Positions 39,921 through 51,366 of a stretch of 64,000 nucleotides of DNA are shown piece by piece. The position numbers were made by a program, and so were the translations under genes. The stretch is from NCBI GenBank assembly GCA_030374805.1, contig JARGSG010000225.1:806001-870000 (forward strand), read 5' to 3'. Origin of the DNA: Gracilaria gracilis (Eukaryota; Rhodophyta; Florideophyceae; Gracilariales; Gracilariaceae). How positions within the stretch are numbered: position 1 is the first letter of the stretch; each line of letters opens with the position of its first letter. Below the pieces are notes generated by a model. It did not search any database. It was given only the letters and a program-made list of their open reading frames with translations, and was not told where the DNA came from.

Positions 39921-41717
39921 ATGGGCCTATATAATCCGGACTCCGGCGGTGAGTCTACCGACCACTCGGACTCCAACAACTTGGCACTCGTACCATACTT
40001 GGCACCTTCGACTCTCATCGACACAGCGATGCCTACCAATAACAACAACACCTCCGGTAATCCCGGCGCTCTCCCAGGTGGGACTGCGCGAATGACGGCT
40101 GCCGGACCGCGGTTCCGGTCGGTACCCTTGCCTCAATCGTCGGGGGCTTCCGCTTCCGGCGCGGCGTCCGTTGCGACAGCAGCGACTCCGGATCCAGCTC
40201 CCGTGTGGGATTGGTTCCATGCTAGCGTGCCGACAAATACGGGAGGATGGCCCAGTCTTGGGAGTCTCCGGGTACGCGATCCTCACCGCCATAGCGGCCT
40301 GTTTGCACAAGCCCCGTGGTTCAATGCCGAAGCCGTTCGGAATGAAGCGTTGATCAACTCCTACGCCATTGACGGTAATCTCCCCGGAGGGCTTCCCGTT
40401 AGCGTCGTCCGCTCATGGGACTGGCTCGCCCGTATCACGGTCCATCCAAATTGTCTCTGGTATACGAGAAGCGAGAGCCAGGCGTTCGCTCGCCGGGAGA
40501 TTGCCCGCATTGGGTATGCGCGACATTTCCGGGCGCCGAACGAGCATCCGGTTCCGTCCCATTACGGGTTTGACGTGGCCTACTACCGTACGTTCGGCGA
40601 GGTTGAGTACGGAGATCGACTGGCTGTTGCCTTCGACGAGATTGACCGCTATGCGGATGTCGTCCAGCCCCACCAGGATCTCATCCTGTGGGCTCGTCCG
40701 ATTCTTCGGGCCGAGTTCCAGTACCTCCGCAAGTCGTCGCGGCGCGAGTTCTTCGAAGGCCTCCGTCACGAGAGGAAGTGGCGATCCCGCTTCGGGGTTC
40801 TGGTGCCGTACCAATGCTCGGAGGTTGAGCGAATCGCGGCGCGTTCCCGTCAAGGGCGATACGTTCCGCTGCCATCGTTCTGGCCTGCGGTCGAGGTCCC
40901 TCGAGGGTGCCATGTGGAGCTCCCCCCATGCCTGACATACGTCGGGTCGTACTACATGAAGAATCCGCCGCGCGGCCTTTGGAGCATCCTTGCCACCGAA
41001 TGGACTGTCCGTGTCGCGGCTTTCCTCCTCTGGGAGGCGTATGATCATTACCGGCTTTGGTTTGTGCCGGAGATGATTCGCCGATCCATTCGGAATTTAG
41101 ACCTCACCGATGTGCTCGGATCCGTCCGCAACGCGCGGGAAGTGGTGTCCTTGGTGGAGGTCATCGACGGTGTCGAGTGGGACTCCGTGCCTGCTAGTCA
41201 GGTCTCCGAGGGTATCCGTCGGGTTACAGACCGGTCTCCCGGACGCGACGTCAACGCTGGCGACTTTGTGTACTTCGACCCATGGGAATGGGAGATAGTC
41301 ACAGCCGCCGAGGCGCGGGAGCGGCGTCAGGTCGAGCGGAGCATCCCAGAGGGCCATCCTCGTGGGTTCGTCTTCGTCGACGACGAGGAGGACGAGAGCC
41401 TTGATGAGGCAGGGAGCCCTATGGACCAGGGAGCGGACCAGCAGATCGACGTGATCGACGTAACCGGAGATGACGGCGGATCCGCTGATGCGGTAGTGCA
41501 GGGTACGCCCAACTCCGTTGGCGCGTGGCAGGCCTCCGCTTCTGCGGGTGGGGCCGGTTCGAGTACTGACCCCCAGGCGATCGTCATCCGCAGTTTCCTT
41601 CGCGGCATGGGTGTGCCCGTGTCTGGCACGGTGACCGACTTGGCGCAGCTGCAGGGCCTTGCGGCTCAGTGGTTCGCCCAAGGTCGTGGGTCCGGTTCCG
41701 GACCGTCCGGCGTGTGA
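39921..41717 (+). CDS. Intact 598-residue antisense ORF inside the LTR retrotransposon
   Basis: The ORF lies between the end of pol and the 3' LTR, on the strand opposite to gag-pol, and begins only 56 bases from the LTR edge. It is uninterrupted although gag and pol carry stops. Residues 1 to about 95 are low-complexity (Asn, Ser, Gly, Ala). Residues about 100-430 look globular, rich in Trp, Tyr, Arg and Pro. The C-terminal third has two acidic segments, FVFVDDEEDE and DVIDVTGDDGG, that resemble SUMO-interacting motifs, followed by a Gly/Ser/Ala-rich tail. I do not recognise the fold. Extra antisense ORFs at this location are known in some plant Ty3 elements. Function is unknown. A later ATG at 40029 is an alternative start. 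Confidence 0.6.
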   Translation: MGLYNPDSGGESTDHSDSNNLALVPYLAPSTLIDTAMPTNNNNTSGNPGALPGGTARMTAAGPRFRSVPLPQSSGASASGAASVATAATPDPAPVWDWFHASVPTNTGGWPSLGSLRVRDPHRHSGLFAQAPWFNAEAVRNEALINSYAIDGNLPGGLPVSVVRSWDWLARITVHPNCLWYTRSESQAFARREIARIGYARHFRAPNEHPVPSHYGFDVAYYRTFGEVEYGDRLAVAFDEIDRYADVVQPHQDLILWARPILRAEFQYLRKSSRREFFEGLRHERKWRSRFGVLVPYQCSEVERIAARSRQGRYVPLPSFWPAVEVPRGCHVELPPCLTYVGSYYMKNPPRGLWSILATEWTVRVAAFLLWEAYDHYRLWFVPEMIRRSIRNLDLTDVLGSVRNAREVVSLVEVIDGVEWDSVPASQVSEGIRRVTDRSPGRDVNAGDFVYFDPWEWEIVTAAEARERRQVERSIPEGHPRGFVFVDDEEDESLDEAGSPMDQGADQQIDVIDVTGDDGGSADAVVQGTPNSVGAWQASASAGGAGSSTDPQAIVIRSFLRGMGVPVSGTVTDLAQLQGLAAQWFAQGRGSGSGPSGV

Positions 41718-42005
41718 TCGAACTCCGTAGATACCAATATCTCTTGGCCCTATCATTAAATGTTTCCGGTTGCTACCGGCTTTTAGCAAATTCTCATCAT
41801 CCCTCCCCTTCCTCAGGGGGCAGAACCCCGCGAGGGGCGCCTGTTCCTTATCTAAGGGAGGTATTCCGCTTGAAGCGGCAAATTTCTGTTCTTCGACTTC
41901 CTCTTCTTAGGCTTCTTCTTCGTCTTCTTCTTCTATTCCACTGTATAGTGGCTTGTCCGCAGAAGCGGCAAATGTCCCGCGTGAGCGGCGTAGCTAGTGT
42001 GGGCG

Positions 42006-45000
42006 CTAACCCACTTGGGCTTTGTCGAGCGAGTCCGGTGGCGGCGTGCCGGTCCTCCGGTGGTATTGAAGTACCTTCGAGCGAGGCAGGTGCTCGATAG
42101 GTTCCTGTGTGTCCTCCGAAGGGGGGTAGCCGTACCAACGGACTTGGTATACCAGCTCTCCAGTAGAGTCTTGGCCGTGCCTCACTATACGGTCCACTAC
42201 GAACTCGCGTTCGTAGACACTCCGCTCTGGCGGCTTAACCAGTGAGTCCTCATCCCTGGCGGTCGAACAATCTTCCGTTGAGTGGCGGTTTGCTCCTCCA
42301 CTGTCGTGGCTTATGCGGGCGATTGCCTTCGACTTCCGTCTCATCGGCAATGCATCCTGTATCCCAGGTCTCGGTTGCGCTCCCCAAGGAGGTTCTCGGA
42401 GAGTTACACTCTCTGGGGCGGGGTCTGAAGCCACTTGTTTGTGGAGCTGTTGCGGGGGCCCATCTGGGCGGACTGTGAGCTTCCGGTGTTCCGGCGAGAT
42501 CGTCCCGATCGACGGGCGGCAATCCTCCGTACGGGGGTCTAGCGAGCGGTGCTCCGTCACGTGCGTTGCTGACGGTTCGCCGCCCACAGCGGTGCGTGTG
42601 GCTCCAACCGTCGTGGTGCCGTGGTGAGCCTTCTCAATTACGGAACTACCATTTTTTGACGGCTCGTCACTCTCCGTGGCACGCGTGTGCCCACGGCGTG
42701 CGCTGTCATGTGCATAGTCATCCTTCAAGGGAGGCGGTTTACCCACGGTGCGTGGCGCGTGTCGCGCCGTGCGCGCGTCCAACTTACTTGGCTTCTGTCC
42801 ACCTAGAGTGGTGTCCACCTGTACTGGTATGGCCGCGTGCTCTGCCGTTCCGGCGCCGTCATCGAATAAGTCGATTGCCCTTCCCAAGCTTGGGTCTGCG
42901 GTCACGGCACGGTCTCTCACAACCAATGTCTTTTCCGAGTGGTCGGTCTTCTCCGCTGACGGAACAACATTCGTCTCGTCTTCATTCCGCAGTGGCGGTG
43001 CGTCTCCGTGCGTGTTCCCGGACTTTGGGCTTTGAATAGCGCCGCTGCTGTTGCAGGCCTGCGCTTCCTCCGTCAGTGACGGTATTGCGCCAGCGATACC
43101 TTCCACGTTGTGGCCCGGTGTCTCCGGATGCGCATCCCGTCTGGGCGTAACATTTCTACGTAGGCAGTCCGCTTGCAGCGGCGAAGACGAAGGCGATAAC
43201 TCTGCATTCCCAGGCATTGGGCCGTCACCGGGGCGCTTACCGTCACACGTCCATTCGCTTCCCGCCCGCGACGGCACGGCTTCACTCACTCCGTCCCCGG
43301 CGGTGCCTTGCGCGGGTGTACTATCCGTTTGCGACGGCGTAGACTGCGGAGCAGCAGTGTAACTAAAATGAGGGTCTCCCTCCCCCTCCTCAGCGGGAGC
43401 GGTGGGGCCCGGAGCGATAATCCCAGTAGTGGGCGTGACGCGTGTGTGCACATATGCGTCTTGCCCAACTTTGGGGGTATGTTCCGCTTCCATAGGAAGG
43501 TCGGCCAAGCCGCGCGTTGCGTGCGGTAGAATTGACAGGCCGGGTGGGCTATTATCCGATGTTGTCGGTCCTTGATGACCTTTGTGTACGGGAGGTTCTG
43601 GCGATGGTGCCGGCGTAACGCGATCACGCGAGAGGCGTTCGTGCTCTCCCTTGATGTTAAGGACAACCGTAGTATCGGTGACAGAGATGACCCTGTAGGG
43701 GCCGTCCGCGATCGGAGAAAGCTTGTGCCGTTTTTCTTTTTCCGGATTGTAGTATTCTTTCCGGAGAAAGACATAGCCACCTTCCTTTATCGGTGGGGCC
43801 TTCTTTCGCAGACGTGCGTCAAAATTCCGCTTGTAGGCGGCTTGCGCCTTAGCGATTTGCTGCCCAACTACGGGAGTAATTTGTTTCAGCCAGCGCTTCC
43901 AGGCGTCCCTGTATAGGCGGGGTGAAGGGAATTTATCCAGCGTAGGTTGGGGCTCGACAGCCACCGATGGTGGAACACGTGATAAGACCAGTTCGAACGG
44001 AGAGATCTGGGTAGTGCGATGTACCTGCGTGTTGTAGGCATAGGTCACCGCATCGGTGTAGAGATCCCATTCCGACGGGTGGTCGGCGACAAAGGTTCGC
44101 AGCGCATTCAGCATGGTGCGATTGAAGCGCTTCACCTGGTAGTTACTTTGCGGATGGTAGGTCGTAGTAAACCAGTTCTTAATGTCCAGTATTCGACACA
44201 CGTCCTGGAAGAACTTCGCAGAGAATTGCGACCCATTATCCGATAGTAAATCAATCGGCGGTCCGTAGACAAACACCCAGTGGGTTAAGAACGCTTGCAC
44301 GACCGCACTGGCGGTGATCTTCGTCATCGGAACTGTCCGCACGAGCTTCGAAAAGCGGTCGGTTATGACGAGTAGAAACCGATTACCTCGGCGAGTCCGA
44401 ATAAACTCACCGAGTATGTCAATCGCCACGAACTCAAGTGGGGCCCTTGCGGGGAAGAGTACCAACTGTTTGGAGTATTTCCGCAGTTTGACGCGGTTCT
44501 TTGCACAACCAGAGCATCCACGAGCAGTGGCGTACGCATCGAATGCCATAGCTGGCCAATAGAAGTCCTTCCTAAGGGTGTAGTACAACTTCCTTCCACC
44601 AGGGTGGGCCGACAACTTCGCGTAATGCAACAAATGCAAGACTCGAGATTGAAGCGAGTGAGGTACCACAATCTGTGGTCGGTCAGTAACCGTTCGAACC
44701 AAGAATCCTTGGTCGTTCATGACAAAAGGCAGTTGAGCTCCACCGTTCAGACGGGCGCGCACCCTACTGCAGAACGGGTCCGTATACTGTTCCCGGATCA
44801 GTTCTTATGGTGTTATCGGCACGAATGATCCCGGTACTGGCTCCGTATCTGAAACGGCTAAGACAGCGTCATAGACGTCCCATCCCTCCAAATCTTCGTC
44901 TTCGTCGTCCTCCATAAAGAAACAGGGTATTTCCAGATCATCGACTGGCTCAGCTTCGGCCGCAGTCGGTAAGCGGGAAAGTGCATCAGCCTGAGTGTTC

Positions 45001-47519
45001 AGGATTCCCTTCTTGTACTGCACGTCGAAGTCGAACTCCGATAATCTTAGCCTCCACCGCATCAAGCGGCCAGAGGGCTCCGCAATCGAGAGAAGCCATC
45101 GCAAAGCCGAATGGTCGGTATGAACGGTAAAATGTCCTCCCATGAGGTACGGTCGCAGCGTCTAGAGAGCCCAGACTACTGCTAAGCATTCTTTTTCGGG
45201 TACCGAGTAATTCCTTTCATGAACGTTAAGGCTTCGAGACCAAAAACCAATTGGAAGTCGTTCGCCACTCTCCGTGGTATGAAACAGGGCACAGCCGATC
45301 TGGAAATTGCTGGCATCCGTATCGATGGCATAGGGCAATCCGAATTTCGGCAGGGAAAGAATTGGCGGCGAAGTTACTGCATCTATGAGCGATGAGAATG
45401 CCGTTGCCTTACGGTCATCGAATGGTTCCAGTTTCACTGGCTGTACCTTTCGCAAGAGTTCATTCAATGGAGCTGCTATATCCGCGAAGTGCGGAATAAA
45501 ACGGCGGTAGACATTGCAAAGGCCGAGGAAGGATCGGAGTTCCGTCTGAGTCCGTGGGTGTTTGGCCTCCTTGAGGGACCGCACACGTACAGCGTCAATC
45601 GATAGCCGTCCCGGACGGATTATATGGCCGAGATATTTCACGGTATCGGTAAAGAACTCGCACTTCTTCAACTTCAGTGTGATGCCTGCCTCTCGTAGGA
45701 CTCGCATCACCTCCCGAACGTTGGTCAAGTGCTCGTCCAGGTTACTGGAGAACACAATGATGTCATCCAGGTATACCAGGCACGTTTTCCACTTAAAACG
45801 GGCAAGCAAAATGTCCACTGCTCTTTGGAAAGTGGCAGGGGCGTTCGTGAGCCCGAAGGGCATCCGGTTGAATCGGTATAGTCCTTGATGACATACAAAC
45901 GCCGTTTTATCACGGTCCTCTGCCCTAACTGGGACTTGCCAATATCCCCAGTTCGCGTCGAGGGTCGTGAACACCTTTGCGCTTCCGAGCGAATCGATAC
46001 ATTCGTCCATCCTCGGGATGAGATACACGTCCTTGACGGTAGCCGCGTTAAGCTTGCGGTAATCGATACAAAAACGCCAAGACCCATCGGGTTTGGGAGC
46101 GAGTACCACGGGCGAGGCCCATGGCGACTGGGCCGGTTCAATGACTCCATCGCGGAGCATCTTCTCGACTTGAGTCTTTTCTTCTTCCCGAGCTGTCGGT
46201 CCTGCCCTCTAGGGGTGTTGCGAGATTGGCCGAGTGTTCGGCATCAAATCTATCCGATGTTCGGTGATCCCAATTTTCCCAAGGGAACCGTCCCACATGG
46301 GGGTGAACTCACGTAGCATATCCCGTAACTTCTCACGGTGAGACTCTGGGACATGGGTAAAGTCTAGAGATTCGAGCTCCTGTACGGGGTCCTTCTTCTC
46401 AGATCCAGGTGATTCTGGCCTTCCTTCCGACAGTGTCGGCGTTGCTTCTTTCGACGAGTTCAACACTTCTTTACCCGACGAGTTCGGCTCAGCGTCTCCC
46501 GACGAAGTCTTTGGTACAGTTGTGTCAGCGCACTTCCCCTCTCCCTCCTCAGCTTCGAGAATTCCGAGAACCTCGGCGGTAGAGACCTGTGTGGGTACAA
46601 TAGCCACCGGGTGTGGTAACATGGAACCAATGACTTGGTTTTTTACCAACCTCTGTTGGGAGGAGCTGAAATTAGCAACCAATACCCTGAAGGGCTTTTC
46701 TGGCTCAACAAGTACTATCCCATTCGCGAGGGCCACGTTCTGCCTTTCGTAAAGGAGAGGCAATGGCTGAACGGTTTGCAGGCCGTGCTGTAGGGACGTG
46801 ACCGTGACCCGTGTCTGGGATTCCGGTGGAATGCAAATAGACCGAGCCACTCGGAGCTTCGTAGACGAACGGTGCGATTCCGCTGGCTGCTGGGCCACTG
46901 GAAATGGAACTTGCTTCTTGAAAGCCTTTCGTAAAGGTCGCCGAACAATTGGCACTGTTGTGCCGTCCTCCATCTCGACGGTCCTTTTCCGTGGTCGAAT
47001 TGCTTCGACAAAACGGTCGCAGAAATCACATCCGAGTATAACCGGCGCAGCTAAACGCTTGCAGACTATGAAGTCCAAGCGGACAACGCAACGGCCAAGC
47101 CTGACAATCAGGTCAATTACTCCCACGATTGAAAGGGGCCTATTGTTTGCATCCGCTATCTCGGTCGGCGGGGCCGGCGGAATCTGAGACAATAACTGCG
47201 GCGGAATAAGCGATTGAACCAAAAAGTTTGGACCAGCACCCGTGTCGAGAACGGATAACTGCCGAACCATATAATGGTCGGATATCCCGAGGTCGGCGAA
47301 AACTTTGTAGTTTCGTTTCGCCATGACCAGGACTCTATCCGGAGCGCGGAAATTGCGTGACCGTACCCACGGGCGACGGAGAACACCGAGATGTTCCGAG
47401 TCCACGTCTGTCGTGGCCATCTTCCTCGTAAGGATCGTGACCGGGGAGCGAGGCTTTGCAACCTCCGGCGCAGTTGAGCTCGACTGTGTTTGCGCCGCTC
47501 CTTCAAAGGAGGCTCCCAT
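42006..47519 (-). pseudogene. Ty3-type pol polyprotein with three in-frame stops
   Basis: One minus-strand frame runs from the ATG at 47519 to 42006 and is broken by TAG (46209-46211), TAG (45162-45164) and TAA (44805-44807). Domains in order: aspartic protease (LDTGAGPNF at residues 91-99), reverse transcriptase (VYLDDIIVF; the first stop lies just before it), RNase H (TDASNFQIG; TDHSALRWL), integrase with an H-H-C-C zinc site and DDE core, then a long acidic Pro/Thr/Glu-rich tether of about 350 residues and a terminal chromodomain (about 42010-42230, FVVDRIVRHG then VYQVRWYGY). In the integrase core the first two Asp are present (AIDILGEF, LLSDNGSQF), but the third acidic residue, normally Glu, is Lys at 44130-44132. 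The copy is inactive. Confidence 0.9.
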
Positions 47520-47521
47520 GC

Positions 47522-49555
47522 TCAGTTTTTCTGAGCGTTGCCGCTATTTTGCGGAACCGTTGGGCTCGCAGATGCGGCTGCTGCTTCACCATGATGCGGT
47601 GAAGATTCCTGTTTTCCAGGCTGAGTATCCGCCTTCGCACGAAGGTACGATTTGTCGGGAACACGTTCCCGCTCGGCGGGCGTCAACGACTCATAATGGA
47701 GAACAATTTTTGCCATCTCCCTGAATGGTAACATACAGTTCGGGGCAATATGACCAGGTTTGTAGCAAACATGGCATATGAGCTGGCGAAGAGAATCCGC
47801 ATTGGGCGGCCTTCGCTCCTGTCTCGGGGGGTAGGGATCCCTCCACCCGGGACGGGAGTTTCTGTATCCGCCAGAGTGCGGCACTGGCAATGCCGGAACA
47901 TGATTACCGGCGTACAGAGCAGCATCCGAATCTTCGGTTGTCGGTCCCATCGTAGATGGCACGTCCGACGTTGCCAAAGATTGGTCACTCTGCACTAGGT
48001 GCACTTTGTCGTAGTTAGCATGGGCTGAACCTCTCGATTGATGCTGTGATGAATCCCTCTCTTCCAGATGAAATAGACGGCGTGTGCGAGACTTAATGCC
48101 GGCACGTGCCCGTGCCGCATCACCCTCAGCTTGGGCAAATTGAAGCAGCTCCAAGTAGGAGATCTTGCGCTTGTTCTCTCGATAACGGGCTACCAAAGTC
48201 CTAATCGAGGGAACCAAGCCATCTACAAACATGGTACATTGCTCGGCCGCGGAGTAGACGTTCCCACAGCGGTGAAAGGCCTTATTCAACCGTGTAGAAT
48301 AAACGGTCTCCGTCTCTTACGGTCCTTGCTTCGTGTCGCGCAATGCGAGTATGGCATCTTGAATTGCGTTTCCTGTCGCGTAGGATCGCAGGAGGTATTG
48401 TACAGCCTCTGGCCAACAGGTCACTCCTCCCTCGGAGGCACGAGACGATCCGCGGACAGAGTTGTACTGGTCCTCGGCCATACCTTTTAAAAAGTAAGGC
48501 AGTGCGATGTAGGCTTGCGCCTCAGACATCCGAAGTACATCGGCCTCCCCAACATATCGGGCGAGAAGGTCCAACACCAGGATTGGATCCTGCCCAGAGA
48601 ACTTATTGGGCTTCAGTGTGAGCTCCAGCCTCTTAATGTGGTCTTTCACTCGTCCAATCCCGCGAGGGGTCCTTTCTCCACTGGAGTCTTCCAGCCGATA
48701 ATATCGGTACGACAGCAACTTCCGATACAATAAATTCGTCGGCTTCAGTTCCTTGAGTCCAAGGTGCTTTCTTCCTTTAGAACGGCTCCGGGCAACGCCT
48801 TGCGTGGCCTCGGTGGCCCGGGAACGGGTAGCACGAGAGCGTGGGGGCTCGTCCTCACTTTCCGAAGAATCGGTTGACGAATCCCTGACTTGGGCATTAG
48901 ACTCAGAGGATGAAGAAGAGGACGAATCAGGTTCCAATTTAACCTTTCTCTTCTTTCCCGCATGGCGGTCCTTGGAGCGGTGCGACTTCCAAGAACCTTC
49001 GCAAACCGGCACGCCGGGCGCCACAGCATCGTGGATGATGGTGTGCTCGACCGTTTCCAGACGGGCCACTAAGCGGTTTAAACGATCAGCTGCCTGCTCA
49101 TGCAGGACAGCCGATTCCTTTCGGTCTTCCATGATCTGGTTGACATCAGACCGTAAGACACGGACGTCTTGCGAAACATCCCGAACATCGGCTTCGTACA
49201 GCCGTTGCCGGAGTTTCGTAATGTCGTGAATCAGAACCACGTGAGAGTTCTGCATCACGCGCACTTGTGCCTCCAATTCACGGAGGGTATAATCGTCGGA
49301 CCTCGACGACATGGCTTCAGCCGCTTGCGCGGAATTAGCCGGTCCTTGAGCTGGTGGGGCCCCATTGTTGGTACGGGGACCCCGGGAAGCCGGTGCTTGA
49401 GCGTTATCACCCGGGACGTTCAGTACATCCGTTGGTAACGGCGGGAGGCTCTGAGCCAGTCCAGATGATTCCGGTGCTCCGGCAATTGGGCCAGGTGCAG
49501 ACCCAGCCTTCGAACGACCGTTGTTACGGCGAGATGTCATTGTCCGCCGAAGCAA
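47522..49555 (-). pseudogene. Gag of the Ty3-type element with one in-frame stop
   Basis: The frame runs from the ATG at 49555 to the TGA at 47522-47524 and is interrupted by TAA at 48317-48319. The N-terminal third is low-complexity and holds a helical capsid-assembly region, followed by a Ser/Lys/Arg/Glu-rich segment. The capsid-like core straddles the stop (TLKPNKFSGQDPIL, then RCGNVYSAAEQC). Near the C-terminus is a zinc knuckle, CHVCYKPGHIAPNC (about 47735-47776), the nucleocapsid signature. Pol begins at an ATG only two bases after the gag TGA in a different frame, so pol would need reinitiation or frameshifting. Confidence 0.85.
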
Positions 49556-49670
49556 TCGGGCGTTTTAAACGAACGATTACCGCTTCCAGCAATGGCGCAA
49601 AGTGGTTTCTCCCCACGCAGAGAGATACAGCACCAGTTTCCACTACAACAAATGTTGGCCAGAAAGCCGA

Positions 49671-49688
49671 TTCTAAGTCGGGAGACCA
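49671..49688 (-). other. Candidate primer-binding site of the LTR element
   Basis: Two bases inside the 5' LTR the minus strand reads TGGTCTCCCGACTTAGAA. It begins TGG as expected for complementarity to a tRNA 3' CCA end. Which tRNA it matches cannot be told from this window. Confidence 0.6.
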
Positions 49689-49690
49689 CT

Positions 49691-50541
49691 TGTGGGACAA
49701 AGCCGGGAACGGAAGGAAAGAACACAAACCGCGCCAGCGGCTACGCACCCAAGGTGTTCAGCCTTGCTCCCCAGTGGGGCAGAGCAGTGGCAGAACCCTC
49801 CGATGAGGCCGACACGTGCCGGGCGTAACTCCGGGCGGCCTCTTCCTGGCTTACAGACGGAGGTTGGGGGTGGCAATCGGGGTGCCAACAGGATGGATTC
49901 CACTGGGTGTGGCGTATTCCGTAGCAAAAAGGACGAGATAGAAGGTAGCAAAATGAGCCGCACTGCGGAGCACAGACTCGTGAGAGCTGGGAACAATCCC
50001 GAGACAAAAAGGGGCAAACCTGTACAACAGGGCGAAGTGTAACGAAGCCGTAAGACGGGAAAACAGAAAGATTGTATGAAAGAATGCTAAATAAGAGGCC
50101 GTAACGACGGATCGGTGCTTCTCGGTGACGGAGGTGGATAACTTGTCCGGATAAGCGGCGGTATTCCCCGGGAATGGGGCAAAAGACCGTGCGCAAGCGG
50201 AACTCAAGCTAGATCCAAGGTCTCGTTGAGGTTTACTTCCCGTACAGTGGCGGCAAGTGCCGCCACTTATATACGGCTGACAAATATCACTAAAATATCT
50301 AAGTACCCGGCACGCCGGCCAACACTACCCACATGTACCTCCGTGGCACACTTGCAACGGCGCATCCGGTAATCGGGCGCGGGCACACACGTGTCCCGCC
50401 AATCCTACCCTTCATAGGCGGATCCCTAATCCGGGCCAAATAGGCAAATAGAATTCATTATAGTAGGAAGTTCAGCGGAAAATAACAATGGATATATGAG
50501 TGGCATCCTCCTCAGTCCCTGCCAAGGGCAATTGCTTTACA
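49691..50541 (-). repeat. 5' LTR of the Ty3-type element
   Basis: This 851-bp partner of 39015-39865 starts TGTGGGAC and ends TACA, and is followed by the target duplication ATTAA. As the minus-strand 5' LTR it should contain the promoter for gag-pol. Confidence 0.95.
50267..50273 (-). promoter_or_regulatory. TATA-like promoter element in the 5' LTR
   Basis: The minus strand reads TATATAA, followed at once by a GC-rich perfect hairpin (GTGGCGGCA and complement). The position inside the LTR fits the U3/R promoter of gag-pol transcription. The same site in the other LTR lies at 39591-39597. Confidence 0.5.
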
Positions 50542-50721
50542 ATTAACTGCGCGTCGCGTTTGAAATTGGCGCGTTTCTGAATTCATTCGCTTCGTTTCAT
50601 TGAGACGATTCTACTGAGCTGAATAGATCCAGAAACGAACGCTCAGATCTGGAGATATGGGGTCATTAGTGAGAAATTCCGCTATCGACCTTTTTCCAAA
50701 ATCAGCCTTTTAGGAACGGTA

Positions 50722-51124
50722 GAGGATTACGAACCGTAACCCATAAACCATTTTGAGAAAAGTAACGCCTTAGAACGATTCTATATCTTCTTCAATCGCT
50801 TTAAAATCTCCATTACAGCATACAAGGGTACAGTCTAACACACATTTTCCTTCATTATTTTAAAGTCTAAAATGTTTAATATTTCAATAAATATGATGTT
50901 CCCTGACTCTTCAGAATTCTCAGTGACCTCTGCCGCGTCACCGACAAAGCCCAGATACTCGATTTCTTCCTCCCCTTCTCCCTCTTCCTCTAGATTCCCT
51001 CGTAGAACGTAAACGCTGAATACCACGAGTAGCACCCAATCTTGCTTCCGTACTTTCGCAAACGCGACGAGACGGCACTACATTTCTTTGGAGCGCAAAT
51101 TGCTGCGCAGCGCGCTCTGCATCA
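50722..51124. other. Spacer between two transposons
   Basis: This AT-rich stretch of about 400 bases between the pogo-like element and the TTAA-flanked element holds a 66-codon minus-strand ORF without features. I see no gene. Confidence 0.4.
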
Positions 51125-51366
51125 TTAACTCCATGCTGCGTGCGTGAGGAATTTTCCTCACGCACATTTTGGGTGAGGTTTCGGTGAGTTGGTCCCACCC
51201 CACCCAACGTCGGTGACGTGGTCCCGTTGGTGCGTGAGCTCACTCAGCCAACGAGGTGAGCTCACGCATTCCCTCACTCAACGGGACCAAACCATCACCC
51301 ACAAGACGTTCACGACAAACGCAACTCTCGTGACAACTCGTAGAAGAACGCATTTGCTTCCTCATA

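Larger units (their letters stand above)
39010..50546 (-). mobile_element. Complete Ty3-type chromodomain LTR retrotransposon
   Basis: The element spans 39015-50541 (11,527 bp), with the 5-bp target duplication ATTAA at 39010-39014 and 50542-50546. The 851-bp LTRs (39015-39865 and 49691-50541) start TGTGGG and end TACA and differ at about 11 positions (roughly 1.3%), indicating a recent insertion. Coding orientation is minus, so the right LTR is the 5' one. Gag (47522-49555) and pol (42006-47519, order protease, reverse transcriptase, RNase H, integrase, chromodomain) are broken by stops. A 598-codon plus-strand ORF lies between pol and the 3' LTR. The order of pol domains plus a C-terminal chromodomain place it among Ty3/chromovirus-like elements. 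Confidence 0.95.
36678..50721. mobile_element. Second pogo-like transposon, split by a nested LTR retrotransposon
   Basis: Perfect 25-bp inverted termini (36680-36704, starting CCGTTCCTAAAAGG, and 50695-50719) are each flanked by TA (36678-36679 and 50720-50721). The intervening 14 kb contains a complete LTR retrotransposon with its own target duplication (39010-50546). Removing that insertion leaves a transposon of about 2.5 kb whose minus-strand transposase lies at 36809-38896. The pogo element was therefore in place before the retrotransposon inserted. Confidence 0.9.

Noticed and set aside
42566-43039. Plus-strand ORFs of 60-160 codons opposite the pol tether and gag
   Set aside because: They are shadows of the pol tether and gag coding frames. 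Unlike the ORF at 39921-41717 they overlap sense coding sequence.
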